Translations under genes and position numbers: made by a program
Part shown: piece after piece, positions 1 through 8,587 of the stretch
How the letters are laid out: every line of letters begins with the position of its first letter
Position numbering within the stretch: position 1 is the stretch's first letter
Notes under the pieces: generated by a model
The model's database searches: none
Told to the model about the DNA's origin: nothing
The model's input: only the letters and a program-made list of their open reading frames with translations
NCBI GenBank assembly: GCA_003427395.1
Contig: BFEA01000044.1
Span: 744,519-764,706 of the forward strand
DNA: 20,188 bases
Origin: Chara braunii
Lineage: Eukaryota; Streptophyta; Charophyceae; Charales; Characeae
Direction: 5' to 3'

Positions 1-82
1 TAAGGGACAGCCCCCCCCCTTCCCTTTCGTTAACAAAATATCTTGGCCATTATCTTTATTTATTTATTTTCGAATTTGCAAG

Positions 83-410
83 GAAAATGAGCAACAGCGA
101 GATGACAATTCCAGATTACACCATCACATTGAAAGTCAGATAGTCACACCGTGTCCAGAGAGCAGCATTGCACCAATAATACACCAATGGAGGTTCGTAG
201 TACTGAAAACCAATGTCAAGGAGACCTTTCTGTCTCCGCCAACAACACCAGAGTCCAGTCCCTTCACACTCCTACTTGGTGCTCAGCGCCCAGTCTACTC
301 CTACACAGCTACGATCAGCCTACTAATTGACAATGCAACTGTTGACATCAGCAGCGGCAACCCGAAGTACTTTAAGATGTCGCCCAAATGCAGACCATCG
401 CCAATACAAG
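83..410 (+). CDS. possible internal exon, unknown protein
   Basis: An open frame runs unbroken from base 2 to a stop near 450 and is flanked at the right places by splice-like signals: a T-rich tract ending in TTTGCAAG at 75-82 and a strong donor CAAG|GTATGT at 407-416. The 109 codons between them encode a segment whose second half alternates hydrophobic and polar residues (WRFVVLKTN, PFTLLLGAQ, YSYTATISLLIDN, NPKYFKMS), as in a beta-sandwich. It has no ATG near its start, as expected for an internal exon. I do not recognise the family; a MATH-like fold is only a loose impression. A next exon in matching phase could start after the AG at 506-507 and read to a TAG at 648-650, but this is weak. 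Length alone could be chance; the paired splice sites are the main support. Confidence 0.35.
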
Positions 411-992
411 GTATGTACCCTCACATCATCATCCTTCACCCTTCCCTGACTTAACACCCACGTCTTCCTCCCTTACACCCGAAGACCACTCATGCGCCTC
501 ACTGTAGTCCAAGCCCACCAGCTATGGTGGCTGGGCTATGGCGCTGCCCTCAGCAGCGCCCTTCTTCCCTGCACGACCGCACGTGCTGCACCTCGCCTCT
601 CAGCGCCAACAGCAGCCCACGAGCCTTTGCTCCAGCAGCGCTGCCACTAGCATGCGGGTGCCTGAATGAGGCTGAGATTGGCGAGCTCTTTCCTATATGG
701 AAAGAGCCTGCCTGCTTCGCAGCCTGGCTGGACTTGGCCTAGGCCCAGAAGCTTCCGGTAGGCCCCAAGATGCTGCGTGCTACTTTGCAGCTACTGGGCC
801 TCTTTCGGTTGGGCCTCCCAACTGTAAGTGTATGAGGCTGCATTTCTCGTCCAGGGCCTGCATGTTTCGGAGAGCCCCAGAAGGCCGTGGAAATGTCTTG
901 GTTGCTCGGCCTGTGTTTCACTCAACTAACTGGCGTGTTGCAACTGCCTGGACCCCAAATATGAAATTGACAGTCAAAGGCCTCTTGTGATA
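411..992. other. unassigned DNA
   Basis: No recognisable gene. The stretch is rich in GGCC and GGGCC words, as in other repeat-derived parts of this window. The open frames here (524-742, 697-990, and 739-921 on the minus strand) resemble no protein family I know. Confidence 0.5.
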
Positions 993-1321
993 AGTTAGGC
1001 CCGCCTTCACTTAGGGCGGGCACCACTGCAAGTGGGGCCCCTTAGGCCTGCTGAGGACCCAAATCCTCGCATTCCCTCCTCCTTTACTTCGTTAGTCTTC
1101 TGAGAAGTCTCTTATTCTGCAGGCATCTTCCCTCTCTGTTCTCTTTCATAGCTCGCAATCACTTGACGTGTTGTTCTTAGGAGTTCTTCTCGTGTGAACC
1201 AGCAATCTTCCTTGGGATCCAGATGATTTATGAATCTCACATGATACTGCATTCTCGATTCAGGAGGGCGCCCTCTGCCTGATGGTCGAGGAACAGGCAT
1301 CACTCCATGCTCCACGATCTG
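993..1321 (-). repeat. inverted copy of the 3' end of element 1
   Basis: The reverse complement of this stretch matches 3450-3747 almost base for base, apart from an indel of about 30 bases near 1081-1110 and scattered substitutions. It contains, on the minus strand, the last part of the polyprotein (1112-1321) followed by the core of the hairpin repeat (993-1068). The pair makes arms of about 300 bases around a 2.1-kb centre. Homology stops sharply at 1321, where the protease remnant begins in the opposite orientation. Confidence 0.9.
1112..1321 (-). pseudogene. inverted fragment of a gypsy polyprotein C-terminus
   Basis: On the minus strand this reads through a chromodomain-like tail to a stop at 1112-1114, with motifs RPSGRGRPPE, YHVRFINHLDP and WFTREELLRTT. 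It matches the end of element 1 at 3450-3656. This copy keeps the base that the forward copy lost, so its last 16 or so codons stay in frame (ending KMPAE) where the forward copy stops early. It has no upstream coding part and is a detached fragment. Confidence 0.8.
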
Positions 1322-1545
1322 CCCGCAATCAAATGTTGGTAAAAGACTATGTCAAGGACGTAGTCTGTACCTTCTCCTATGGAGGAGGGGAAGTGAGCCA
1401 TAAAATCTCCTTCCTGGTCAGCGACGAACTGCCCTTTGACATGCTCATTGGTATGTACTACCTCGAGGTCGCGCAACCGCAGTTTGACTGGGATAGAAAT
1501 GCGTTGATTCATAAATTGCCCAATGGTAGATCTGTTAGATTGTAG
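1322..1545 (+). pseudogene. gypsy aspartic protease, C-terminal part
   Basis: The frame carries SFLVSDELPFDMLIGMYYLE and then PQFDWDR, which is the second half of a gypsy retropepsin, where LIGM matches the usual (I/L)LGxxxL region. The N-terminal half with the catalytic D-S/T-G is absent; the upstream sequence is the inverted 3'-end copy. The ORF that starts at 1282 therefore begins inside foreign sequence and is chimeric. It ends at a TAG at 1543-1545 in the same frame as the downstream RT. Confidence 0.8.
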
Positions 1546-1950
1546 AAGTTTAAAGTTAGCAGTCTGATAGAAAACTACGGGTGCATGTCTGCATCATTTG
1601 TTTATAACTATTATAAGCAAAATCGCGAGGAGGGCATGTATCTAGTATTTGTCTCTGAGAAAGGGGAGGCCGTAAAAACAACCCCAAAGATAAAATCAGT
1701 CGTCGCTCAGTATTCAGAGCTTTTTGAGGATCCCACAGGCGTGGTAGAAAGGGAGGTTGTCCATGCAATAGAGGTTGTTCCACCAGGTAGTAAGGTGCCT
1801 AGAGGACGAATCTATAGGATGTTTCCTGCGGAGCTGGATGAGCTCCGCCGCCAGCTCAAGGAGCTCACATAGAAGGGATAAATTCGGCCTTGTACCTCCC
1901 CTTACGGTGCGCCAGTTCTATTTATCCCAAAGAAGGGAGGTACTCTGAGG
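1546..1950 (+). pseudogene. protease-RT linker and RT N-terminus, with stops
   Basis: Same frame as the protease and RT. Motifs seen are VVAQYSELFEDP, RGRIYRMFPAELDELRRQL and, after the stops at 1870-1872 and 1879-1881, SPYGAPVLFIPKKGGTLR. This is the usual approach to the gypsy RT fingers domain: a helix preceding a Lys-Glu-Leu segment, then the PV(L/F)FV-KKKDG motif. The stops fall where family members normally read on without interruption. Confidence 0.85.
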
Positions 1951-2670
1951 ATGTGCATTGATTACAGGGGTCTCAATGCCATCGCTGTTAAAAACGCAGA
2001 GCCCCTACCCCGCGTCGATGACCTATTGGATAGAGTGCAGGGATGCCGGTACTTCACTAAGATAAATCTAAAGTCCGGATACCATCAAATTGCTATTAGA
2101 CCTGAGGATCAACACAAAACCGCATTTCGGACCAGGTACGGTCTGTACGAGTTTGTGGTGATGCCCTTCGGCCTATGCAATGCTCCTGGGACATTCCAGC
2201 ACGCAATGAACAGGATCTTTCATGATTACTTAGATAAGTTTATCGTCGTGTACCTCGACGATATCCTCATCTTTAGTAACACTATAGAGAAGCACGCTGA
2301 GCACTTGAAAATAGTGTTAGGTCTCCTAAGACAGCACCAGTACAAGGTTAACTTGGAGAAATGCGAGTTTGGTCGCACCAAGATCTTGTACTTGAGTCAT
2401 GAAATTTCAGCAGATGGGTTGAGGCCGGACGATGCAAAGGTGGCCAGCATTCGAGACTGGCCCAGACCTCAGACTGTTACTGAGTTCAAATCGTTTTTGG
2501 GGATGACGGGCTATTATCGTCCATTTGTGAAGAACTATAGTACTATAGCTTCCTCACTAACAGATCTAACTCGACTTGACACCCGCTGGGAATGGACAGA
2601 AGAGTGTGAGGCAGCCTTCAAGAAATTGAAGTATGCTCTAACACATTATGAAGTCCTCAAGCTCCCGAAT
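1951..2670 (+). pseudogene. gypsy reverse transcriptase (element 1)
   Basis: RT palm and thumb are intact and open: MCIDYRGLN at the start, YFTKINLKSGYHQI, KTAFRTRYGLYEFVVMPFGL, and the catalytic VVYLDDILIF with YLDD at residues 101-104 (2251-2262). The thumb follows, with FKSFLGMTGYYRPFVKNY and a connection segment rich in W and E. RNase H should come next, but the sequence jumps near 2670 straight into integrase in the same frame. The polymerase would copy RNA into DNA within a virus-like particle; without RNase H this copy could not degrade its template. Confidence 0.93.
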
Positions 2671-3285
2671 ACTATGCCAGAAACTGCTAAAACGGACTAT
2701 GTCATCAAACTGTTTCTGGATAATTTGGTCAGGGATTTCGGACTACCTACGTCAATAGTAAGTGACAGGGATGTAAGGTTTACCAGCGAACTGTGTCAGT
2801 CGACAACTGAATAGATGGGTACCAAGCTCCAAATGACGTCAGGGAATCACCCTTAGTCAAATGGCCAAGCATAACAGATAAACCGGGTAGTACAGCACCT
2901 GCTTCGGCATTATATTAAGCCAAGTCAGGATGACTGGGACGAGAAGTTACCTCTCGTTGCCAGCCTGTACAACAATGTTGTGCACAGTATTACTGGCATG
3001 ACCCCCAACCAGCTACACCTTGGTTGGAAGCCCAAAACTGCACTAGACTTTCTGCTACCAGAAAGGCAACCCACTGCAGCACCTGGCAGCATAGAATTTG
3101 TTGTTAAATATGAACAAATGTTGCAGCAGGTCGTTGAACACATTAGGAAGTCTCGGGAGGTTATGATCGAATCCGAGAATAAACACAGACGGCCCTCTAA
3201 CTTTCAGGTAGGTGATAGAGTCTGGGTAAAGTCATCTGAACTGGGTCAGGAGATGGGGATTTCACGAAAACTGATGCCACAGTAG
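2671..3285 (+). pseudogene. gypsy integrase, partial and disrupted (element 1)
   Basis: Begins inside the catalytic core (KLFLDNLVRDFGLP, then IVSDRDVRFTS with the second acidic residue of the D,D-35-E triad). The HHCC zinc-binding domain and the first Asp are gone. Three stops follow in frame: TAG 2812-2814, TAG 2854-2856 and TAA 2872-2874. The last falls exactly at the position of the catalytic Glu. Beyond them the C-terminal region is readable: WDEKLPLVASLYNN, TGMTPNQLHLG, FQVGDRVWVK. The frame then stops at 3283-3285. Confidence 0.9.
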
Positions 3286-3290
3286 GGCAT

Positions 3291-3656
3291 CAACCGGATG
3301 GGCCTTCATACGTGATTCGTATTCCTGCGTACTTACACACTTACCCTGTGTTCCATGCCTCTAAGTTGGCACCTTTCGCTGCCACTGACCAGCTTCCCTC
3401 AAGGAGATCAATGCTGCCCCCAACCATGGATGGCGATGTGGACGTCGACCAGATCGTGGAGCATCGAGTGATGCCTGTTCCTCGACCATCAGGTAGAGGG
3501 CGCCCTCCTAAACTTAGAATGCAGTATCGTGTGAGATTCAGACATCATTTGGATCCCAAGGAAGATCGCTGGTTCACACGAGAAGAACTCCTGAGAACAA
3601 CACTTAAGTGATTGCGGGCTATGAAAGAGAACTGAGAGGGAAGATGCCTGCAGAAT
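3291..3656 (+). pseudogene. integrase C-terminus and chromodomain-like tail
   Basis: After a frame change and a small deletion near 3285-3290, reading resumes in another frame with SYVIRIPAY, YPVFHASKLAPF, then RPSGRGRPPKLRMQY and RVRFRHHLDPKEDRWFTREE. The position and the pattern Y-x-V-x-F ... R-W-F-T-R-E-E-L resemble a chromodomain at the end of a chromovirus integrase. The usual aromatic cage residues (VKW, GYP, TWEP) are replaced. A one-base loss near 3600, seen by comparison with the inverted copy, puts an early TGA at 3609-3611; the other copy continues to the equivalent of 3656. Confidence 0.75.
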
Positions 3657-3747
3657 AAGGAGGAGGGAATGCGAGGATCTGGGTCCTCGACAGCCTAAGG
3701 GGCCCCGGTTGCAGTGGTGCCTGCCCTAAGTGAAGGCGGGCCTAACT
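3450..3747 (+). repeat. 3' arm of the inverted duplication
   Basis: Partner of 993-1321 in opposite orientation. It covers the chromodomain-like tail, the stop region and the left half plus core of the hairpin. Arm identity is high with scattered substitutions, consistent with a single duplication or strand-switch event. Confidence 0.9.
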
Positions 3748-3791
3748 GCAACCGGGGCCCCTTAGGCCTGCGGAGGACCCAGATCCTCGCA
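3670..3791. repeat. 122-base hairpin (foldback repeat, copy B)
   Basis: Left arm 3670-3715 and right arm 3745-3791 are near-perfect reverse complements of about 46 bases. Each contains AGGATCTGGGTCCTC or its complement and AGGGGCCCCGGTTGCAGT. The loop region itself holds a smaller hairpin, GCCTGCCCTAAGTGAAGGCGGGC. It lies 14 bases after the last codon of the polyprotein tail. Related copies are at 993-1068 (half) and 18958-19036. Confidence 0.9.
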
Positions 3792-3807
3792 AATTTATTG
3801 TACTGTG

Positions 3808-3813
3808 AATAAA
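3808..3813 (+). promoter_or_regulatory. possible polyadenylation signal AATAAA
   Basis: AATAAA lies 17 bases after the foldback hairpin at the end of element 1, in an AT-rich patch followed by a C run. It could serve the element 1 transcript; position is the only support. Confidence 0.35.
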
Positions 3814-3840
3814 TAAGGAATTGTCCCCCCCCATCTCCAC

Positions 3841-5386
3841 ATGCCACCACGCTAAACCAAAACCTCCCAACGCGCTGTCGCCGACGCCGCTGCCACTAAA
3901 GTCGCCCCGACCTCCATTGCTCCATCCTCCTCCGACACCTCGCCTTCGTCCTCTCCAATGGCCGAAGGTGCTTCAAGCCTCAACATGAGCTCTCTCCGCG
4001 ACGACTCCGTGGCGCATATCCACCGCGAACTTGTTAGCCAACAAGCCATCGGGGAGAGCACCCCCAACCCATCCCTCCTCTCCATCCTTCGGTTCGTATA
4101 GGACTCCCTTCGGACACTCTCGACTTCCGTCGCGGGCATCTCAAGCCAGTTGACCGCCCTCGAGTCCCAAACCACTACCCCCTCCATCCAGGTGGTCACC
4201 ACCACCACCCCCACGTGCACAACCACCTCCAGACACACCCTCCCGCCGACCTCCTCCACTCTTACTACCTCTACCACCACATCCACCACCTGTGCCTCCT
4301 CCACCCTTCCCCCCCCCTCTCATCCGGCACTTCCAGCACACCGCCTCATTCCTCGCCTAACCACGTCACCCCTCTTCCCCCCCCGCACTCCTATACTATT
4401 TCACAACCCATCATGATGACCTCCACCATCCCCACCCCCCGTCCCACCTATTCCCAAGTCACCTCCGAGGTTTACCCCGCAATGCCACAACTTCCCCCCA
4501 ACTACCTCCTTGACGACAACAGCCAATTTGATTACACCTGCTACGACACTACCCCCGATAACCTCAACTTCAACACCCTCGCCCGGATTGTTTCCCGGGA
4601 AGGGGAAATCCCCCGTTCCTTCCGATTCGCTGACATCATGACCCTCTCCGACCTTCCCCACGAGGACGTTTTCCTCTTCCTTACCCAGGTCCATAACTCT
4701 TTCAAGCTCCACCACATGCCCCTTGTCCACTAGCTTCCCATTGCCACCTCCCGCCTCCTCGGCAATGCCGCCAAACGGTGGCTGGTCGAAGTCAGCAACC
4801 GTCGCGCCGCCGGAGGACCGCGTCACTCCTTCCTCCAATGGGCCAACCTTTTCACTGCCACCTGCCGCCCCCAGAAAACCATCGACGACTACCTTGAACA
4901 ATTATGTCACCTCCGCCAGACCGGTCCCACGGACCGCTTCGTCCAATACATCCGCTCCCTCCGCCATCACCTCCCCACCACCGTCATTCCTGACTTTGCA
5001 TTCATCTCTCGCATCAAGCCAGTATGCCACAAAGATCTTGCAACCGCCCTCGCCCACGAAACTGACATGCCCCTCGCCGACCTCCTCTCTCACATGCTTC
5101 ACCACGATCGACTCCTCCACCCCCATCACCAGTCCGCGCTCGCTCCCTCTCGCCCCCGCTTCTTCCATAACATCACCCCTGACGACACCACTCCACCCAC
5201 CTCCGATGACGACTTCGACATTGCCTCTCTCAAACCCTCCCAATTCACCATTGAGGACCCCGGGCCACCCACCTTATGTGGATGGAACGCTAGGATCGTG
5301 CCTCCCGACCACCTTCTTCCTCTCCACCCTGCCTTCTCCAGAAACTTACACCCGCAGAACGCATATACCTCCAATAACACAACGGG
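3841..5386 (+). pseudogene. gypsy gag (capsid) remnant
   Basis: Starts at ATG 3841 with MPPR followed at once by a TAA (3853-3855); a second stop is TAG 4099-4101. A Ser/Thr/Pro-rich N-terminal region then shifts frame somewhere in 4215-4414. The capsid core is readable in the new frame: ARIVSREGEIPRSFRFADI, a TAG at 4731-4733, then LLGNAAKRWLVEV, FLQWANLFTAT, TIDDYLEQLCHL and FVQYIRSLRHHLP. The W...F...F plus L-x-Q-x-(F/Y) pattern fits the retrotransposon gag domain. Gag would form the virus-like particle. The minus strand of this C-rich region is also open, but that is a composition effect. Confidence 0.85.
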
Positions 5387-5428
5387 TGTTTTCGCTGCCG
5401 CCAGTTAGGCCACCAACAGACCAACGGT
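5387..5428 (+). pseudogene. gag zinc knuckle lacking its last cysteine
   Basis: In a third frame the sequence reads CFRCRQLGHQQTNGPN, matching the nucleic-acid-binding CX2CX4HX4C knuckle except that the final Cys is replaced. An in-frame TAA lies at 5375-5377 just before it. This frame continues into the protease, so the knuckle sits at the gag-pol boundary as in other gypsy elements. Confidence 0.7.
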
Positions 5429-6690
5429 CCCAACGCTAGCCGCTTTACTCGACAGGCCCTCGCTCCGCAGGACCCGGCCCTTCTACGCCCACTTCTTCCT
5501 CCACCGCGACAGCCGGGCCCTCATCCACCTGAACATTGTCCCCCTGTCTCTTGCAATCCTCCCCCGGCATCGACCACTTGACTGCTGGCTCTCCCACCGG
5601 TGACGATCTCTACTCCACCGGTGGCCCACTTGGCATCGATTATTCGTCTGCCAACCCCCCCTCCGGTGACGCACATCCCATCGGACGACCCCCAGGCGAC
5701 GCAGTCTACTCCGCCTGCCCCCGTCCCGACGACGTCTGCTATCCCGTCGGTCGAGCTTCCCACTGACACTTGCTTTTCTACTCTCATCCCTAGCCCCTTG
5801 TCTACCACCCTCTCCGATCTCGTTGAGGAACAAGCATGACAGGATCGACTTGTTAGATTAGGCTTGGAACAATGTCACCTCAACACCATGATCTCTTCTG
5901 CTTGTGCCGGAACCGCACAGTTCCAGCCCAAGTTTATCGCCGTCTCCCTTGGCGCATCGGCGGTGAAGTTCCGGTCCCTCCTTGATAGTGGTGCCACCGG
6001 CAACTTCATCACCGAAGCTTGTGTCCGCAAAGTCGGCCTCTCTTCCACCGACTATGACTCCCCGATCAGCATCCGACTAGGGGATAAAGACTCAGCCATC
6101 GTTGTCGATCGCACTGTCCCCGAGACCCTCATGACTGCCGGTCCTCTTCGCAGTCAGGTCTCCTTCGATGTCATGCACCTCATGTGCGACATCATCTTGG
6201 GGACTCCATGGCTTGACCGTTTCATGCCCTATTCCTTCCACCCCTCCTTTGTCCGACTCACCCGCCCTCCTGACCCTCCTCTTGATATCCCTTACCTTTT
6301 CCCCCCTTCTACCCCACCCCCTGTCTCCCCTCACCAGTTCCTTCGCATGTCTCGTGAACACCCCGACTCCGCTTACTATTGTCTTGTTATCGACCACGAG
6401 CGTCCCGAGGACTTGCTTCCAACGGACAAACCCGACCAAGACCCCCCTTCCGATCCTCACATCACCGCTCTCCTCTCTGAATTTAAGGATGTCTTCCCCG
6501 AGTCCTTGCCCGCCGGTTTACCTCCCGATCGAGGTGTATCCCACACCATTGATCTCGAGCCCGGCCATTCTCCTCCTTGCCGCCCTCCGTACCAACTCTC
6601 CATCCCCGAGGCCGAAGAAATGAAGCGCCAGCTCAATGAACTCCTTGAAAAAGCATTCATTAAGCCTAGCTCCTCCCGCTTCGGAAACAG
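5429..6690 (+). pseudogene. gypsy aspartic protease and RT N-terminus
   Basis: A Pro/Ser/Thr-rich linker with TGA at 5579-5581 and 5837-5839 leads into an open stretch 5840-6754. The catalytic motif LLDSGATGNFI has its Asp at 5984-5986, and the partner motif DIILGTPWLD appears about 70 residues on, so this retropepsin domain is complete. It would cleave the gag-pol polyprotein. Then follow ALLSEFKDVFPESLPAGLPP and the RT entry EMKRQLNELLEKAFIKPSSS. The frame is lost near 6685, where RT continues one frame away. Confidence 0.9.
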
Positions 6691-7410
6691 TTGCTCTTCG
6701 TCAAGAAGAGCGGCACCTCGGAACTCCACATGTGCACAGACTACCGTGCCTTGAACCGGATCACAATCAAGAACAAGTACCCACTCCCCCGGATATCTGA
6801 ACTTCTTGATCGCCTTCGTGGAGCGAAATATTTCACCAAGATCGACCTCCGCAGTGGCTTCCACCAGATCCTTATCCGCGAGGAGGACACCCACAAGACC
6901 GCATTCTGCTCTCGGTTCGGGCACTACGAGTTCCTCGTAATGCCTTTCGGACTCACCAATGCCCCCGCCACATTCCAGTCCACCGTGAACCACATCTTTC
7001 GTGACCTTCTCGAAGTCTGTGTCGTGTACCTTGATGACATCCTCATCTTTAGCCCCACCTTCGAGTCCCACCTTCAGCACATTCGCCAAGTCCTCTCGAT
7101 CCTCCGAGAGCAAATATTCTACTCCAAGCTCAACAAATGTATGTTTGCCGCTTCGAACGTCGGATACCTTGGCCACATTGTCTCCGCTGAAGGCATCCGT
7201 ATGGACCCCTCAAAGGTCACAGCCCTCGTCGAGTACCCCCCGCCCAAGACCCTCCTCCAACTCCGTTCCTTCCTCGGCCTTGCCAACTATTATCGCCCGT
7301 TCATTCGCAACTTTTCCGAGATCTCTTACCCTCTCCACGAACTCACACGCAAGGATGAATCCTTCAATTGGATTGATCGCCGCCAACACGCTTTTGACCT
7401 CCTCAAGCAA
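6691..7410 (+). pseudogene. gypsy reverse transcriptase (element 2)
   Basis: All RT blocks are visible: LFVKKSGTSELHMCTDYRAL, YFTKIDLRSGFHQILI, KTAFCSRFGHYEFLVMPFGL, and the catalytic VVYLDDILIF with YLDD at 7027-7038, followed by the thumb (LRSFLGLANYYRPFIRNFS) and FNWIDRRQHAFDLLKQ. The TTG at 6691 is only the edge of the open frame; the true frame enters from the protease. RNase H is absent: near 7405-7415 the frame passes directly into integrase. Sequence divergence from the element 1 RT is large, so this is not a recent copy of it. Confidence 0.95.
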
Positions 7411-8332
7411 ACCATTTCCATGGACTTCGTGTGCGGTCTCCCTAAGACCGACCGCGGGCATGATTGCATCTACGTCATTGTCTGCCGCCTGACCAAACGT
7501 GCCCACTTCATTCCTTGCACCACCTCGCACACCGCCAAAGACATTGCCTTACTCTTCTTCGACCATGTTGCACGCCACCACGGCCTCCCCGAGAATATCA
7601 TCAGCGACTGCGATCCCCGTTTCCTCTAATAGTTCTGGAAACAACTCTTCAACGCCTATGGAACTAAAGAATAGCACTGCATTCTACCCATAGACCGATG
7701 GACAAACTGAGAATACTCTCCAAAGAATCATACGGAAGTACTGTCATCCACATCAATACGACTGGGATCAGTTGCTCACCACCGTCGAGATCGCCTACAA
7801 CAACGTTGTCTGTCCTTCCGTTGGTATGTCTCCATTCTACCTTGACCTTGGCTACCATCCGCGCTTGCCCTCTTATTTCCTGCTTCCCTCGCAACTCAAC
7901 CCCTCCACACCCTGCCCTTCCCTCAATGAATGGGTAGCAACAATGAATCGACTCCTCAGAGAAGCAACCGAAGCCCTCGAAAGAACACAAGAACAACAAG
8001 CAAACAAGATCAACAAACATAGACGAGACTTGCAATTCAAAGTAGGGGACAAAGTCTGGCTCTCCGCCAAACGCTTTGAACCCGAACATGGATTGTCAAA
8101 GAAACTCTCAAACAAATGGCTCGGACCCTTCCTCATCATTGAAAAAACCTCCGACGTCAACTACAAACTCCAACTCCCCCCCGACATGAGTCGCGTCCAC
8201 CCGGTCTTCCACGTCGAATACTTGAAAGAAAATCATGAATCCCCACCCCAATCCGCTGACTGCCCATATCCTAGGCCTCCACCCATCATGTTACCCACAG
8301 GCCCTGAATTCGTTGTTGAAGCAATCATAGCA
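7411..8332 (+). pseudogene. gypsy integrase, disrupted (element 2)
   Basis: Core: ISMDFVCGLPKT, then CRLTKRAHFIP, where the first catalytic Asp is a Cys (TGC 7483-7485), then GLPENIISDCDPRF. TAA and TAG stand at 7627-7632, the frame shifts near 7670, and another TAG lies at 7691-7693. The rest is open from 7694: TDGQTEN with the catalytic Glu, VEIAYNNVVCPSVGMSPFYL, the GPY/F-like segment (FKVGDKVWLSAK, NKWLGPFLI) and VHPVFHVEYLK. The zinc-binding domain is missing with RNase H. At 8332 the reading is cut by an insertion just as the chromodomain starts (EFVVEAIIA). Confidence 0.92.
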
Positions 8333-8340
8333 ACAGGCTG

Positions 8341-8363
8341 CACGGGCCATTTTCAGGCCCGTG
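8341..8363. repeat. perfect GGGCC hairpin, ATTTTCA loop
   Basis: CACGGGCC and GGCCCGTG flank the loop ATTTTCA. It is the first module of the inserted sequence. The same loop recurs at 8567-8587 with a different stem end. Confidence 0.85.
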
Positions 8364-8401
8364 TTATTTTCAGCCTGAAAGCCTGAAAGCCTGAAAACAA
8401 A

Positions 8402-8542
8402 GGCCTACAGGCCCCGTGTTGTTTTCATCCCGAAAGCCTGAAAACAAGGGCCTACAGGCCCCCTGTTGTTTTCAGCCTGAAAGCCTGAAAACAAGGGCCT
8501 ACAGCCCTGTGTCGTTTCAGCCTTAATCAGGGCCTTTCCGGC
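8402..8542 (+). repeat. 47-base tandem repeat with GGCCTACAGG hairpin
   Basis: Three units start at 8402, 8449 and 8496. Each has GGCCTACAGGCC or a decayed form, then TGTTGTTTTCAGCC and GCCTGAAAAC, the last two pairing as GTTTTCAG/CTGAAAAC. The third copy has lost part of the GGCCC arm. The 15-mer GGGCCTACAGGCCCC also occurs in the tandem array at the window end. Confidence 0.85.
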
Positions 8543-8566
8543 CCCGAGTCTTTTCAGCCTAAAACT

Positions 8567-8587
8567 GAGGGCCATTTTCAGGCCCTC
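8567..8587. repeat. perfect GGGCC hairpin, second ATTTTCA loop
   Basis: GAGGGCC and GGCCCTC enclose ATTTTCA, the same seven-base loop as at 8341-8363 although the outer stem bases differ. Confidence 0.85.

Larger units (their letters stand above)
1322..3791 (+). mobile_element. element 1: degenerate Ty3/gypsy retrotransposon
   Basis: Order on the plus strand: end of the protease, linker, reverse transcriptase, integrase core and C-terminus, chromodomain-like tail, terminal hairpin. This protease-RT-integrase order defines Ty3/gypsy. Missing are gag, the protease active-site half, RNase H and the integrase zinc-binding domain. In-frame stops lie at 1543, 1870, 1879, 2812, 2854, 2872 and 3283, and a frame change lies near 3285-3290, so it cannot encode a working polyprotein. 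No LTR pair was found. Codon use is mixed, unlike the C-rich element 2 beside it, so the two belong to different lineages. Confidence 0.92.

Noticed and set aside
508-650. Second exon after 83-410
   Set aside because: The phase fits and the frame is open to a TAG, but the acceptor is ordinary, the peptide is Ala/Leu-rich and unrecognised, and chance is a good explanation.
3852-4901. Long minus-strand ORFs (3852-4304, 4141-4341, 4401-4901) opposite gag
   Set aside because: They are Gly/Val-rich mirror frames of a C-rich, Pro/Ser/Thr coding stretch; gag motifs are on the plus strand.
6457-7176. 239-residue minus-strand ORF
   Set aside because: It lies opposite the protease and RT, whose catalytic motifs are clear on the plus strand. 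It is open because of codon composition.
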